Shown: positions 32,509-40,774, numbered from the stretch's first letter. The stretch is DNA of 64,000 nucleotides from Fibrobacter sp. UWEL (GCF_900142535.1 NZ_FRBE01000013.1:45564-109563); one strand, 5' to 3'. Notes: generated by a model from the letters alone, not told the origin. Made by a program: numbers and translations.

Positions 32509-33437
32509 AGAAAGTAATTCTCGCTACCCCTCGTGGTTTCTGCGCCGGTGTGGACCGCGCCATTCATGTGGTGGAAAAGGCTCTGGAAAAGTTTGGCACT
32601 CCCATTTACGTCCGTCATGAGATTGTGCACAACAAGTTCGTGGTGGAAACGCTGAAGAACAAGGGCGTGATTTTCGTGGATCATCTTTGCGAAGTTCCCG
32701 AAGGTTCCGTGGTGATTTTCTCTGCTCACGGTGTGGCCGAACGCATCTACAAGGAAGCGGAAGAACGTCATCTTCAGGTGCTGGATGCCAGCTGCCCGCT
32801 GGTGTTGCGCGTGCACTTCAGCGCTACCAAGCATTACAACGCTGGCCGCCATATCATTATGATTGGTCACGCCGGTCATGCTGAAGTGGAAGGCACTCTG
32901 GGCCAGCTTCCCGAAGGAGCCATCACTCTGGTCCGCAACGAAGCTGACGTGGCCACCCTTCAGGTTCCCGCTGACAAGGAACTGGCTTACATCACCCAGA
33001 CCACCCTGTCCGTTGCCGAAACCCGCGAAATCATCAAGGCCCTAAAGGATCGCTTCCCGGGAATCATCGGTCCTGATGCGGGCGACCTGTGCTACGCAAC
33101 CGGCAATCGCCAGTCTGCCGTTTTGGATCTCTGCTCCAAGGTGGACATGCTTCTGGTGGTGGGCGCCAAGAATTCCTCCAATTCCAGCCGCCTGATGGAG
33201 TTGGGTCTGGAACAGGGCATCCCCAGCTACTTGATTGATACCGTCAAGGATCTCCAGCCGGAATGGTTCGAAAATCACCAGACGGTGGGTATTTCCAGCG
33301 GCGCCAGCGCCCCCGAAATCCTGGTTCAGGAAGTGGTGGAATGGCTGAAAACGAAATTCCAGGGAATCGAAATCGAGAATTTTGTAAAATTAGTGGAAAA
33401 TACCAAGTTTAATTTGCCAAAGGCACTTCAAGATTAA
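32505..33437 (+). CDS. ispH: 4-hydroxy-3-methylbut-2-enyl diphosphate reductase
   Basis: 310-aa [4Fe-4S] enzyme of the non-mevalonate isoprenoid pathway: makes IPP and DMAPP from HMBPP. Cluster cysteines are Cys13 (RGFCAGVDRAI), Cys97 (DASCPLV) and one near 197 (DLCYATGNRQ). The substrate-binding VRHEIVHN and FSAHGV motifs are present. ATG 32505 lies within the 3' end of waaA (ATGA overlap), so it is translationally coupled. Isoprenoid supply for undecaprenyl carriers is a plausible link to the envelope operon. rpmB begins 69 bp after its stop. Confidence 0.96.
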   Translation: MKKVILATPRGFCAGVDRAIHVVEKALEKFGTPIYVRHEIVHNKFVVETLKNKGVIFVDHLCEVPEGSVVIFSAHGVAERIYKEAEERHLQVLDASCPLVLRVHFSATKHYNAGRHIIMIGHAGHAEVEGTLGQLPEGAITLVRNEADVATLQVPADKELAYITQTTLSVAETREIIKALKDRFPGIIGPDAGDLCYATGNRQSAVLDLCSKVDMLLVVGAKNSSNSSRLMELGLEQGIPSYLIDTVKDLQPEWFENHQTVGISSGASAPEILVQEVVEWLKTKFQGIEIENFVKLVENTKFNLPKALQD

Positions 33438-33506
33438 CATTTTACCTTGACGGAAGACCAAAGTTTTTCTACTATTGGCTTCTGTTATAAACAACGGAGT
33501 TTTATT

Positions 33507-33728
33507 ATGAGCCGCATTTGTGAAGTTACCGGCAAAGCCGGTCTCGTGGGCAACATGGTTTCCCACTCTAACCGCAAGAAGTTGATGAAGCAGCTGCCGA
33601 ACCTTCAGACGAAGCGTTTCTACATCGCTGAAGAAGATCGCTGGGTTACCCTGCGCATCTCCAACGCCGGTCTGCGCACCATCAATAAGCGCGGTATCCT
33701 GGCTGTTGCTAAGGAACTGGGCATCTAA
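33507..33728 (+). CDS. rpmB: 50S ribosomal protein L28
   Basis: 73-aa basic ribosomal protein. It begins SRICEVTGKAGLVGNMVSHS and has KRFYIAEEDRWVTLRISNAGLRTINKRG in two segments, the L28 fold. A zinc-type CxxC pattern is absent here (only one N-terminal Cys), as in many C-minus forms. ATG 33507 has ACGGAG 8 nt upstream. Gene rpmG, often adjacent, is not seen. A double hairpin terminator follows. Confidence 0.95.
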   Translation: MSRICEVTGKAGLVGNMVSHSNRKKLMKQLPNLQTKRFYIAEEDRWVTLRISNAGLRTINKRGILAVAKELGI

Positions 33729-33755
33729 TTCTCTCGCAGAGTTAGGCTACTAAGT

Positions 33756-33790
33756 CCGCCTAATGGCTCAATACCATTAGGTGGTCTTTT
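33756..33790 (+). terminator. Terminator of rpmB, first hairpin
   Basis: CCGCCTAATGG / CCATTAGGTGG stem, then TCTTTT. Confidence 0.65.
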
Positions 33791-33809
33791 CTGTATTTGG
33801 ACGTTCCGT

Positions 33810-33837
33810 AAATCCGCCCTCGGAGGACGGATTTTTC
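33810..33837 (+). terminator. Second terminator hairpin after rpmB
   Basis: AAATCCGCCCT-CGG-AGGACGGATTTTT. Confidence 0.7.
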
Positions 33838-34009
33838 TTTTACCCCGCCGGATCTCCAGTCCAGATTTTTTGATGAAAAAGCCCCGGAGTAATCCGAGAC
33901 TTTTAAAATTTCCAGATATGATGTCTGCAATCTCTTGAACTAACGCGTTGTATTCCCGCGCGTAGCACAAGCTGTCACACGATTTATTCTTGAATATGTG
34001 CTTGTGCTA
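33838..34009. other. Gene-free stretch after rpmB with an 11-bp inverted repeat
   Basis: No gene supported. GTAGCACAAGC (33962-33972) and GCTTGTGCTAC (34000-34010) form a perfect inverted repeat with a 27-nt loop that touches the stop of the exonuclease gene. It may end the minus-strand transcript, though there is no T-run. Confidence 0.4.
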
Positions 34010-34660
34010 CTATTTAGAAGTTAAAAATTGAGGGACGCCTTTGTACTTTTCAAGGCTCTTCATGATGTTCATCATTTCCCAGTCCTTTTCCTTCAGGCGG
34101 CGGCGGAGCACGGCAACGAATACTTCCATCAGCATTTCGCAGTCATAAACGGCGCGATGCATCTTGGCGGAATCGATGTTCATGGTGATTTCGCCACTCT
34201 TCAGGAACATACCTGCCAGGTTGCCCAGCTTGTGGGAGCCTGCTTCCGGCATGATGGCCTTGGTAATGGCCAAGCTGTCCACCACGGGATTGCCCGGAAC
34301 CATCTGGGGATTTGCCTTGTAGGCGTTGCGCATAAAGGTTGCGTCGAAGTTTGCGTTATGTGCAATCAGGATGGAAGACTGTCCGCAGAAGGCGGTGAAC
34401 TTCTTGATGGCGTCGCCCACAGCCGGTGCGTCCTGCACGTCCTTGTCGTAAATGTGGTTCACGTTGGAGGCTTCGGCAGGAATCATCTGGTTGGGCTTCA
34501 CGAAGGTTTCGAATTCCTTTTCCAGCTTGGGCACGACCTTACCGCCCTTCACTTCGACGGTAAACTTCACTGCACCGATTTCGATAATTTCATCTTTCTG
34601 GAAGCTAAGACCGGTGGTTTCCAAGTCGAAAGCTACGAATTTAGGAGGCATTGCAATCAC
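34010..34660 (-). CDS. 3'-5' exonuclease, DnaQ/epsilon-like
   Basis: 216-aa DEDD-family exonuclease like the proofreading subunit epsilon. Motif I is AFDLETTGL (Asp and Glu near residue 12), motif II HNANFDATF and motif III HRAVYDCEML with the final Asp. RNase T and PolC-like stand-alone forms also fit. GTG 34660 has AGGA 8 nt upstream; the inner ATG 34651 has none, so the GTG is preferred. The DUF374 gene ends 45 bp upstream on the same strand, so they may be cotranscribed. Confidence 0.85.
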   Translation of the reverse strand: MIAMPPKFVAFDLETTGLSFQKDEIIEIGAVKFTVEVKGGKVVPKLEKEFETFVKPNQMIPAEASNVNHIYDKDVQDAPAVGDAIKKFTAFCGQSSILIAHNANFDATFMRNAYKANPQMVPGNPVVDSLAITKAIMPEAGSHKLGNLAGMFLKSGEITMNIDSAKMHRAVYDCEMLMEVFVAVLRRRLKEKDWEMMNIMKSLEKYKGVPQFLTSK

Positions 34661-34705
34661 GGCTATTATCCTTTTATATTCTTAAATGTCTTTACAATGG
34701 CTGGA

Positions 34706-35227
34706 TTATTTGTTTTCGCAAAAATAATTAATTCTCATGTCAATTGATGTCAGCGGGAGAGGGATGATCATCTTATCCCAGGATTTTAACCTGAAGTGCA
34801 GCCCATAGCGGGGGCTAAGCAGCCAGAGGGGGCGGTTGCTGGACTTGGACAGCCAGATGGAGCCGGGCTTTGCTTCCATGGCGGGTCCCCGCGGTCCATC
34901 AAGCGCCATTCCCGCAAAATCGCCTTTTTTGAGGGAATCCAGAACGTGCCTGACGTTTATTGAACCGTGGGTGTCAGACCCGCGGGCTACTCGAAAGCCT
35001 AGCCGCTGGGCGGTTGCTGCCAGAAATTCCCCGTCCTTGGATTCAGAAATGAGAATATGGACGTTCTTGTCTTTAAAAGTGGCTACGCTTGCTAAAACGT
35101 CCTGATGCCAAAGCCCTAGCACCCCAGGACCGAAATCGCTGGGCGCGTGGAGCTTGATCCGCAGGCTGCGGAGCCATAATTCCACGATTTTTGATGCGAT
35201 CCTGACTTTTAGGGAGGGAAAATCCAT
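34706..35227 (-). CDS. DUF374 (lysophospholipid acyltransferase-like) protein
   Basis: 173-aa protein of the DUF374 family, related to LPLAT acyltransferases. Seen: LGLWHQDVLASV near the N-terminus (in place of the HxxxxD box), the SESKDGEFLAATAQRLGF region, GSDTHGSINVRHVL and the ALDGPRGPAMEAKPGS motif typical of DUF374. Function is likely membrane lipid or lipid A acyl transfer, but no assay exists for this group. The exonuclease gene follows. ATG 35227 has AGGGAG nearby. It may be an operon partner. Confidence 0.8.
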   Translation of the reverse strand: MDFPSLKVRIASKIVELWLRSLRIKLHAPSDFGPGVLGLWHQDVLASVATFKDKNVHILISESKDGEFLAATAQRLGFRVARGSDTHGSINVRHVLDSLKKGDFAGMALDGPRGPAMEAKPGSIWLSKSSNRPLWLLSPRYGLHFRLKSWDKMIIPLPLTSIDMRINYFCENK

Positions 35228-35311
35228 AGGATCAAAAATAAAAAATCCAACTTTTTTAGGGTGTTACCCTTGAAAGAAAAAGGTTTATTACCTATATTGC
35301 GTTTCACTTTT

Positions 35312-35384
35312 GGCGACGTACCCAAGTTGGTAAGGGGCGAGTCTGCAAAACTCTTATTCATCAGTTCGAGTCTGATCGTTGCCT
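35312..35384 (+). tRNA. tRNA-Cys (GCA)
   Basis: Acceptor GGCGACG / CGTTGCC, anticodon loop CTGCAAA (anticodon GCA), T arm TCAG-TTCGAGT-CTGA, discriminator T as expected for Cys. No encoded CCA. Confidence 0.93.
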
Positions 35385-35388
35385 CTGA

Positions 35389-35424
35389 AAAAATCCTCTC
35401 AACATCTGTTGAGAGGATTTTTTC
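35389..35424 (+). terminator. Terminator of tRNA-Cys
   Basis: AAATCCTCTCAAC-ATCT-GTTGAGAGGATTTTTT. Confidence 0.85.
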
Positions 35425-35429
35425 GTTAT

Positions 35430-35993
35430 TTACATCTCTTTCTTTTTTGCCAGGAGGGCTTCGCGGATTTTCTTTGCTCTTTCCTCGGCTCTTTGTTTTG
35501 CTAATTCTGCGGCGGAGACGGTGACTGTCTTGGGCTTCTCCGCTATCTTGCTCCCGAAGGAGGCTTTAAGGACTCGTCTTACGACGGGCTTTGGTTCCTC
35601 GACGGATTTTGTATACTTGGCGCTACTGTCTGCGGCGCAGAAAATGTTGGCGCTGGTCATAAAGCCGGTCATGCCAAGGCCATCGAGGCTGTTGATCTTA
35701 GGAGTTGGATTGCCGAAGATTTCCCTAGCGGCATTTTGTGCTTCCTGGAGCTGCTTTTCTGCCTTCAATTCTAGACGTCTGCGCTTGCTCGGGCGCCTTT
35801 CCCCTTTCTTACGCTTGCCGCTAACTTCCCTTAAAACCTTTTCCGACATTTTCAGGATTTCTTCGTCGGACGAACCGCGCAGTTCGGGCGGAACTTCAAT
35901 GATTTCTAGGGCTTCGTTATAGGAATTATCGCTCATACAAGTGGTGTCAAGGGTGATTTTATCGTTGTCAAGGGTAAATTTTTCTTTATTCAT
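35430..35993 (-). CDS. Unknown basic protein, coiled-coil-like
   Basis: 187-aa protein, not recognised. It starts with NKEKFTLDNDKITLDTTC and goes on to a strongly basic middle (GKRKKGERRPSKRRRLELKAEKQL) and a basic helical C-terminus (AKQRAEERAKKIREALLAKKK). The C-terminus could form a coiled coil or bind nucleic acid. No signal peptide. ATG 35993 is preferred over TTG 35996. It ends next to the tRNA-Cys terminator. The A/T-rich upstream DNA separates it from the divergent alkD-like gene. Confidence 0.55.
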   Translation of the reverse strand: MNKEKFTLDNDKITLDTTCMSDNSYNEALEIIEVPPELRGSSDEEILKMSEKVLREVSGKRKKGERRPSKRRRLELKAEKQLQEAQNAAREIFGNPTPKINSLDGLGMTGFMTSANIFCAADSSAKYTKSVEEPKPVVRRVLKASFGSKIAEKPKTVTVSAAELAKQRAEERAKKIREALLAKKKEM

Positions 35994-36085
35994 CAAAAAA
36001 ATTTTATGAAAATCTAAAAAAAATTAAAAAAAGTGTTTGTCAAGGTCTAGAAATAAAATTCTTTTTGGGCTATTTTTGGCCTACA

Positions 36086-36748
36086 ATGCTTCGTTTTACA
36101 CAAGATATACTACTTGCACTCCGCGCTATCTCTAATGAAGAGGAAGCGCACGAAATGTCTAAGAAGGCTCGCGAACAGTTCGACTTCCTCGGAATCCGAC
36201 TGGTCCCTCGCCGTGAAGTTACTTATCCTTTGTTTGACAAGAATCCCCCGAAAGATGGCGACGAACTGGTTGCCCGCATCGAAGATATGTGGGCTCAGCC
36301 TTATCGTGAAATCCAGTACGCCGCTTGCGATTACCTCTTCCGTCATCGCACTCTTCTGGGTGGCCAGCATTTGACTTTCCTCAAGAAGCTGATCAAGACC
36401 CGCGCCTGGCGCGACACCGTGGACACCTTGGCTGCCTGCATTCTGGGCGACCTGGCTCTCCGTCTTCCCGCTCTTCGCACCAAGATCGCTTCCTGGATTC
36501 GTGACCCCAACGTATGGGTTCGCCGTAGCGCCATCATCTTCCAGATTCAGTACAAGGATCGTACCGACTGGCCGCTGCTCCGTCAGTTCTGCCTGACCTG
36601 TGCCAAGGACGATGACTACTACATTCGCAATGGTATCGGCCGAGCTCTGTCCGAATACGCTCGCATCAATCCCCAGGAAGTGCGCCGTTTCGTACAAGAT
36701 AACACCTTCGCGGAACAGACCACCCAAGAAATCCTCAGGATGATTTAA
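36086..36748 (+). CDS. DNA alkylation repair protein (AlkD-like)
   Basis: 220-aa all-helical HEAT-like protein of the AlkD family, a DNA glycosylase for alkylated purines. Seen: VTYPLFDKNPPKDGDELVARIEDMW, the YREIQYAACDYL helix, DTVDTLAACILGDLA, and DPNVWVRRSAIIFQI with the conserved Trp/Arg for the DNA backbone. ATG 36086 is used; TTG 36065 would add 7 residues. There is no clear ribosome site, so it may be leaderless. The last codons lead straight into copy 2 of the structured element (36744-36849). Confidence 0.85.
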   Translation: MLRFTQDILLALRAISNEEEAHEMSKKAREQFDFLGIRLVPRREVTYPLFDKNPPKDGDELVARIEDMWAQPYREIQYAACDYLFRHRTLLGGQHLTFLKKLIKTRAWRDTVDTLAACILGDLALRLPALRTKIASWIRDPNVWVRRSAIIFQIQYKDRTDWPLLRQFCLTCAKDDDYYIRNGIGRALSEYARINPQEVRRFVQDNTFAEQTTQEILRMI

Positions 36749-36849
36749 TCTGCGTCTTATCTGCGCATTACTGCGTTACTCGTCCCCTCACGTATTATTA
36801 TACGCTACGGGGACTCGCGCCTTGTTCTGCTTGATAATACTTGATTAAA
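36744..36849 (+). repeat. Structured intergenic element, copy 2 (behind alkD-like gene)
   Basis: Core 36772-36824 aligns with 12374-12427 over about 53 nt. Stem is GTCCCC / GGGGAC here where copy 1 has GCCCCC / GGGGGC, and the loop-closing pair differs too, so pairing is conserved. Outer arms TTTAATC / GATTAAA (36744-36750, 36843-36849) also pair, with a sequence unlike copy 1. Confidence 0.6.
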
Positions 36850-36917
36850 GATCGTCTGAATGGGTTTAATCCTTGGATTTGAGTCCGCAAGGATAATAAG
36901 CTAGTGTTTTGAAAAAA

Positions 36918-36946
36918 GAAAAAGTCCCGTTGACGGGACTTTTTTC
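36918..36946. terminator. Terminator downstream of element copy 2
   Basis: AAAAAGTCCCG-TTGA-CGGGACTTTTTT. Confidence 0.75.
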
Positions 36947-36956
36947 ATATGGTGAC

Positions 36957-36986
36957 ATCAATGTCATCCTGAACTTGTTTCAGGAT
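36957..36986. repeat. GTCATCCTGA-type palindrome
   Basis: ATCCTGAACTTGTTTCAGGAT palindrome; ordinary dispersed repeat type of many bacteria. It overlaps the 3' end of the small minus-strand gene. Confidence 0.5.
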
Positions 36987-37164
36987 CAGTCTTTTTCTTA
37001 CTCGCTCTTTTCTTTGCGGGCTGGGCACTGCCCTTGCCTTGGGCGGATTCGCTGAAGGGAAATACGAAGCGGCCGCGCAGCACGCAACCGGGGGCGCCAG
37101 GGTCACATTCCTTGTTGCGTTTTACGCAAAATGTATCGCGAAGATTTCTGCATTCGTAACTCAT
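36964..37164 (-). CDS. Small cysteine-containing protein (66 aa)
   Basis: 66-aa basic protein with four cysteines in the first 30 residues (C-x6-C-x6-C-x6-C spacing across YECRNLRDTFC and ECDPGAPGC), then a Lys/Ser-rich tail. The spacing suggests a metal-binding or disulfide knot, but I do not recognise the family. ATG 37164 has AAGGACC at 3 nt, a good ribosome site, which supports a real gene. The stop lies inside the dispersed palindrome. Confidence 0.55.
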   Translation of the reverse strand: MSYECRNLRDTFCVKRNKECDPGAPGCVLRGRFVFPFSESAQGKGSAQPAKKRASKKKTDPETSSG

Positions 37165-37184
37165 GGTCCTTAATGTAGTAAATG

Positions 37185-37333
37185 AGGGGCTAGGGGTTAG
37201 GGGCTAGGGGCTAGTGCAGCGGGGTTCGAAATCATCTGTACCCTATCCCCTGTCCCCTGTACCCTATACCCTGTCCCCTATACCCTAATTTCAAGTCTCT
37301 AATTTCTAATCTCTAACCTCTAGCCTCTGATTT
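37185..37333. repeat. Heptad G-rich / C-rich degenerate repeat tract upstream of malQ
   Basis: Three blocks share a 7-nt period: four GGGG(C/T)TA units (37185-37214), eight CCC(C/T)T(A/G)T units (37239-37287), then five (T/C)(C/T)TCTAA-like units (37295-37330). The first and second blocks are roughly complementary, allowing cross pairing or G-quadruplex formation. Confidence 0.6.
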
Positions 37334-37351
37334 GTTTCTAAATTTTAACGC

Positions 37352-39325
37352 ATGCGATATGGTGATATTTCTTATTTCCAGAGCGGCGTAGCCGTTCCCC
37401 TCTTCAGTCTTTATAGCCGCCAGAGCATCGGCATTGGCGAATATCTGGACTTGATTCAGTTTGCTCGTTGGGCACAGTTCTGTGATTTCAACATCATCCA
37501 GCTGCTGCCGGTGAATGACACTGGTGCTGAAGCTAGCCCTTACAGCGCTCGTAGTGCTTTCGCTTTGAACCCGGTGTTCATCAACGTTCAGTCCGTGGAT
37601 GGCTCTTCCGAGTTCGAGGAAGAAATCCAGAAGGGTAAGGATGAATTCGATGCCCTGGGTAAGATTGATTACTATAAGATTTCTACCTGGAAGCGTTCCA
37701 TCCTCCGTCGTATTTTTGACAACCGCTACGACTCCCTGAAGAAGAGCAAGGTGCTCTCTCGCTGGATCGACGAAAACGTCTGGGCAAAGCCTTACTGTGT
37801 ATACGCCACCCTGAAGGCTCAGAATGGTGAATCCAGCTGGAAGGATTGGTCTAACAACCAGAATCCTTCTGAAAAGGACATCGAAAAGCTGTGGACCAAG
37901 AATCTGAAGGATTGCTTGTTCCAGGCATGGATGCAGTGCGTTGCCGAAATGCAGTTTACTACCGCTGTTGCTGAAGTTTCCAAGATGGGCCTTCGCATCA
38001 AGGGTGACATTCCTATCCTGATCAACGAAGACAGTGCAGACGTCTGGTCTGAACGCAAGTACTTCTCTCTGGACGATCGTGCTGGCGCTCCTCCTGACAT
38101 GTTCAGCTACAGCGGTCAGAACTGGGGTTTCCCCACTTATCGCTGGGACGTTCTGGAAAAGGACAACTTCAACTGGTGGCGTCGCCGTCTGGCACAGGCC
38201 AGCAAGTTCTATCACGCATACCGCATCGACCATGTGCTGGGCTTCTTCCGTATCTGGTCCATTCCGCAGTGCGAAGTCACCGGCATTATGGGACGTTTCA
38301 ATCCCTGCATTCCTTTGACCTTGGGCGAACTCCAGAACGCTGGTTTCTGCAAGGAAACTCTGGAATACCTGCGCCGTCCCAACTATTCCATCGAGCAACT
38401 TCGTGAATTCCTGGGAGATGACGCCGACCGTCTGGCTCCCGTATGCTTCCAGGTGCTGGAAGGCCATTGGGACCGCCTGATCCTTAAGCCGGAATACTCC
38501 AGCGAAAAGGCAATTCTTGCCATGGACGAACCGCAGGAAGTGAAGGACAAGATGCTGAAGGTTTACTGGAACCGCGTGTTCATTCCTTCTGGCGACGAAA
38601 ATACTTTCTATCCCTTCTGGTACTGGTACAACCAGCCGGTGTTGTTCACCTTGCCGGAAAACGAACAGAAGAAACTTCAGGAAATTCTCAAGGCAAACGA
38701 AAACGCCCAGAATGGTCTGTGGGAACAGAACGCAACCAAGTTGCTGTCTGTCCTGGCCAACGAAACCGACATGCTGGTTTGTGCAGAAGACCTGGGTGCC
38801 GTGCCGCCTTGCGTTCCCACCGTGCTGAACAAGCTGAATATTCTTGCTTTGCGTATTGAACGTTGGGCCCGCAACTGGAATGCACCTTATTCTCCTTACT
38901 ACGATATGGATGAATATCCCCGTCTTTCCGTTTGCGCAACCAGTTGCCACGACACTTCTACACTTCGCGGCCTCTGGAAGGAAGCGGACTTCGACAAGAA
39001 CCTTTACTGGTCTCATGCACACCTGCCGGGCAACGCTCCGGAAGAAATCACACCCACGGTGGCTCGCACCATCCTGACCCATGTGTTTACTTCCAATAGT
39101 TTGTTCTGCATCCTGCCGGCTCAGGATTACTTCGCCCTTTCCGCAAGCCTTTCCAAGGTGAATCCGGAAAAGGAACGCGTGAATATTCCTGGTACCGTAG
39201 GTGGTGCAAACTGGTGCTATCGACTGCCTTGCTCCGTAGACGAATTGCTGGACTACTCTTCCCTCAGTTCCGACATCCGCAAGTTGGTTGATGTGCGTAA
39301 GCGCCGCCCGCTGTGGAAATTTTAA
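37352..39325 (+). CDS. malQ: 4-alpha-glucanotransferase (amylomaltase, GH77)
   Basis: 657-aa GH77 enzyme that moves alpha-1,4-glucan segments between maltodextrins. Seen: GIGEYLDLIQFARWAQF, QLLPVNDTGAEASPYSARSAFALNP in two segments, nucleophile Asp293 in YRIDHVLGFFRIW, acid Glu479 in CAEDLGAVPP, and the late CATSCHDTSTLRG with a third catalytic Asp. Length is typical of the longer GH77 type. ATG 37352 is the first family start; the repeat tract precedes it. A GH13 gene follows after a terminator. Works with GlgE on storage glucan. Confidence 0.95.
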   Translation: MRYGDISYFQSGVAVPLFSLYSRQSIGIGEYLDLIQFARWAQFCDFNIIQLLPVNDTGAEASPYSARSAFALNPVFINVQSVDGSSEFEEEIQKGKDEFDALGKIDYYKISTWKRSILRRIFDNRYDSLKKSKVLSRWIDENVWAKPYCVYATLKAQNGESSWKDWSNNQNPSEKDIEKLWTKNLKDCLFQAWMQCVAEMQFTTAVAEVSKMGLRIKGDIPILINEDSADVWSERKYFSLDDRAGAPPDMFSYSGQNWGFPTYRWDVLEKDNFNWWRRRLAQASKFYHAYRIDHVLGFFRIWSIPQCEVTGIMGRFNPCIPLTLGELQNAGFCKETLEYLRRPNYSIEQLREFLGDDADRLAPVCFQVLEGHWDRLILKPEYSSEKAILAMDEPQEVKDKMLKVYWNRVFIPSGDENTFYPFWYWYNQPVLFTLPENEQKKLQEILKANENAQNGLWEQNATKLLSVLANETDMLVCAEDLGAVPPCVPTVLNKLNILALRIERWARNWNAPYSPYYDMDEYPRLSVCATSCHDTSTLRGLWKEADFDKNLYWSHAHLPGNAPEEITPTVARTILTHVFTSNSLFCILPAQDYFALSASLSKVNPEKERVNIPGTVGGANWCYRLPCSVDELLDYSSLSSDIRKLVDVRKRRPLWKF

Positions 39326-39361
39326 AGGGGTACTCCCCGAGCAAAATTCTTTGCATAAATT

Positions 39362-39388
39362 AGCGCGGCTTGTCCGCGCTTTTTTTGT
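39362..39388 (+). terminator. Terminator after malQ
   Basis: AGCGCGG-CTTGT-CCGCGCT then TTTTTT. Confidence 0.75.
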
Positions 39389-39430
39389 GCTTTATATATA
39401 TTCAAAGCAATTCTTCTTGTGGTTGATTCT

Positions 39431-40744
39431 ATGATGAAAAATTTCGCTCCCGCCTGGGTCAAGGACGCTGTCTTTTATCAGATTTTCCCGGATCGTTTCT
39501 GCAAATCCCAGCGGTACAAGGCTGCTGGGAAATTCGTGGATTGGGACTCCAAACCCACTCGGGAAAATATGTTCGGGGGTAATCTCCAGGGCATCGAAAG
39601 CAAACTCCCTTATATCAAGAGCCTGGGGGTGAACGCTCTTTATTTCTGCCCCATCTTCAAGAGCAATTCCAACCATCGCTACCATACGGTGGACTACTTC
39701 GAAATCGACCCAGTTCTCGGGACGTTGCAAGACTTTGACCGTCTGGTTCGTAAGGCTCACAAGCTTGGCCTGCGAGTAATCTTGGACGGTGTATTCAATC
39801 ACTCCTCCCGCGGGTTCTTCCAGTTCAATAGCCTCATGGAGTTGGGGAAAAACTCACCCTACGTCGACTGGTTTCACATCAAGGGATGGCCCCTTCACGC
39901 TTACTCGGGCAAACCCAATTATGAATGCTGGTGGAACTATCCGGCTCTGCCCAAATTCAATACGGGCAATCCGGAGGTCCGCGAATACCTCATGAGTGTG
40001 GCTGAATTCTGGATGAAGCGCGGTATTGACGGTTGGCGCCTGGATGTGCCCAACGAAATCGATGACGACAGTTTCTGGCAGGAATTCCGCCGTCGGGTAA
40101 AAGCCATCAATCCCGACGCCTACATCGTGGGAGAGATTTGGGACGAACCCTCCCGCTGGCTCCATGGGGATCAATTCGACGGGGTGATGAACTACATGTT
40201 CCGTAAGGCCACCATGGCCTACCTCTTTGACGAGAACCCTATTTCTACGGAAGAATATTGCAGCCGCCTGAAGGCCGCCTTCCCGCAGTTCCGTTACAGC
40301 GACCTGGGGCAAATGCCTGCCGGCGACGTCCCCATGAACCTGCTGGGTAGCCACGACACCACCCGCCTTCAGAGCTTGCCCTGCTCCGACGAGGCCCGCG
40401 TCCGCCTTGCCCTTGCCCTCCTTTTCTTCATGCCCGGCGCCCCCTGTATTTATTATGGGGACGAATTGGCCCTCCAGGGTGGCAAAGATCCCGACAATCG
40501 CCGTACCATTCCCTGGGAAAAACTGCCTGAATTGAAAAAATCCCCGATTTTTGACTGGATTCGTGAACTCATCCGCTTGCGAAAGGACAATTTGGCCCTT
40601 CGACAGGGCGATTTGTCCATCCAGAATACACAAACCGGATTTTTTATTGAACGTACTGAAGGGAAAAGTACCCTCAAACTAGACGTGTATTGGACTCCGG
40701 ATTCGAAAACCCCGCCGGTTTTTGCTATCTTTGCGCCCAACTAA
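39431..40744 (+). CDS. GH13 alpha-amylase family enzyme (cyclomaltodextrinase/neopullulanase-like)
   Basis: 437-aa cytoplasmic glycosidase acting on alpha-1,4-glucans. Barrel motifs: QIFPDRF, LDGVFNHSS (region I), GWRLDVPNE with nucleophile Asp205, VGEIWDEP with acid Glu235 and LGSHDTTR with Asp309. No signal peptide and no N-terminal starch-binding domain, so it is shorter than typical cyclomaltodextrinases (about 580 aa). ATG 39431 is chosen; GTG 39419 lies in the leader. The secDF gene starts 30 bp downstream and may share the transcript, which would be functionally odd. Confidence 0.9.
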   Translation: MMKNFAPAWVKDAVFYQIFPDRFCKSQRYKAAGKFVDWDSKPTRENMFGGNLQGIESKLPYIKSLGVNALYFCPIFKSNSNHRYHTVDYFEIDPVLGTLQDFDRLVRKAHKLGLRVILDGVFNHSSRGFFQFNSLMELGKNSPYVDWFHIKGWPLHAYSGKPNYECWWNYPALPKFNTGNPEVREYLMSVAEFWMKRGIDGWRLDVPNEIDDDSFWQEFRRRVKAINPDAYIVGEIWDEPSRWLHGDQFDGVMNYMFRKATMAYLFDENPISTEEYCSRLKAAFPQFRYSDLGQMPAGDVPMNLLGSHDTTRLQSLPCSDEARVRLALALLFFMPGAPCIYYGDELALQGGKDPDNRRTIPWEKLPELKKSPIFDWIRELIRLRKDNLALRQGDLSIQNTQTGFFIERTEGKSTLKLDVYWTPDSKTPPVFAIFAPN

Positions 40745-40774
40745 TGCGATTAATGCCTTACTAAGGGATTAGAA

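Noticed and set aside
33725..33970. 81-codon minus-strand frame behind rpmB
   Set aside because: It spans both terminator hairpins of rpmB, has no ribosome site and no domain.
37185..37333. Possible CRISPR-like or telomere-like array
   Set aside because: Units are 7 nt and degenerate with no spacers; not CRISPR. A linear chromosome end is not credible here since genes continue on both sides.
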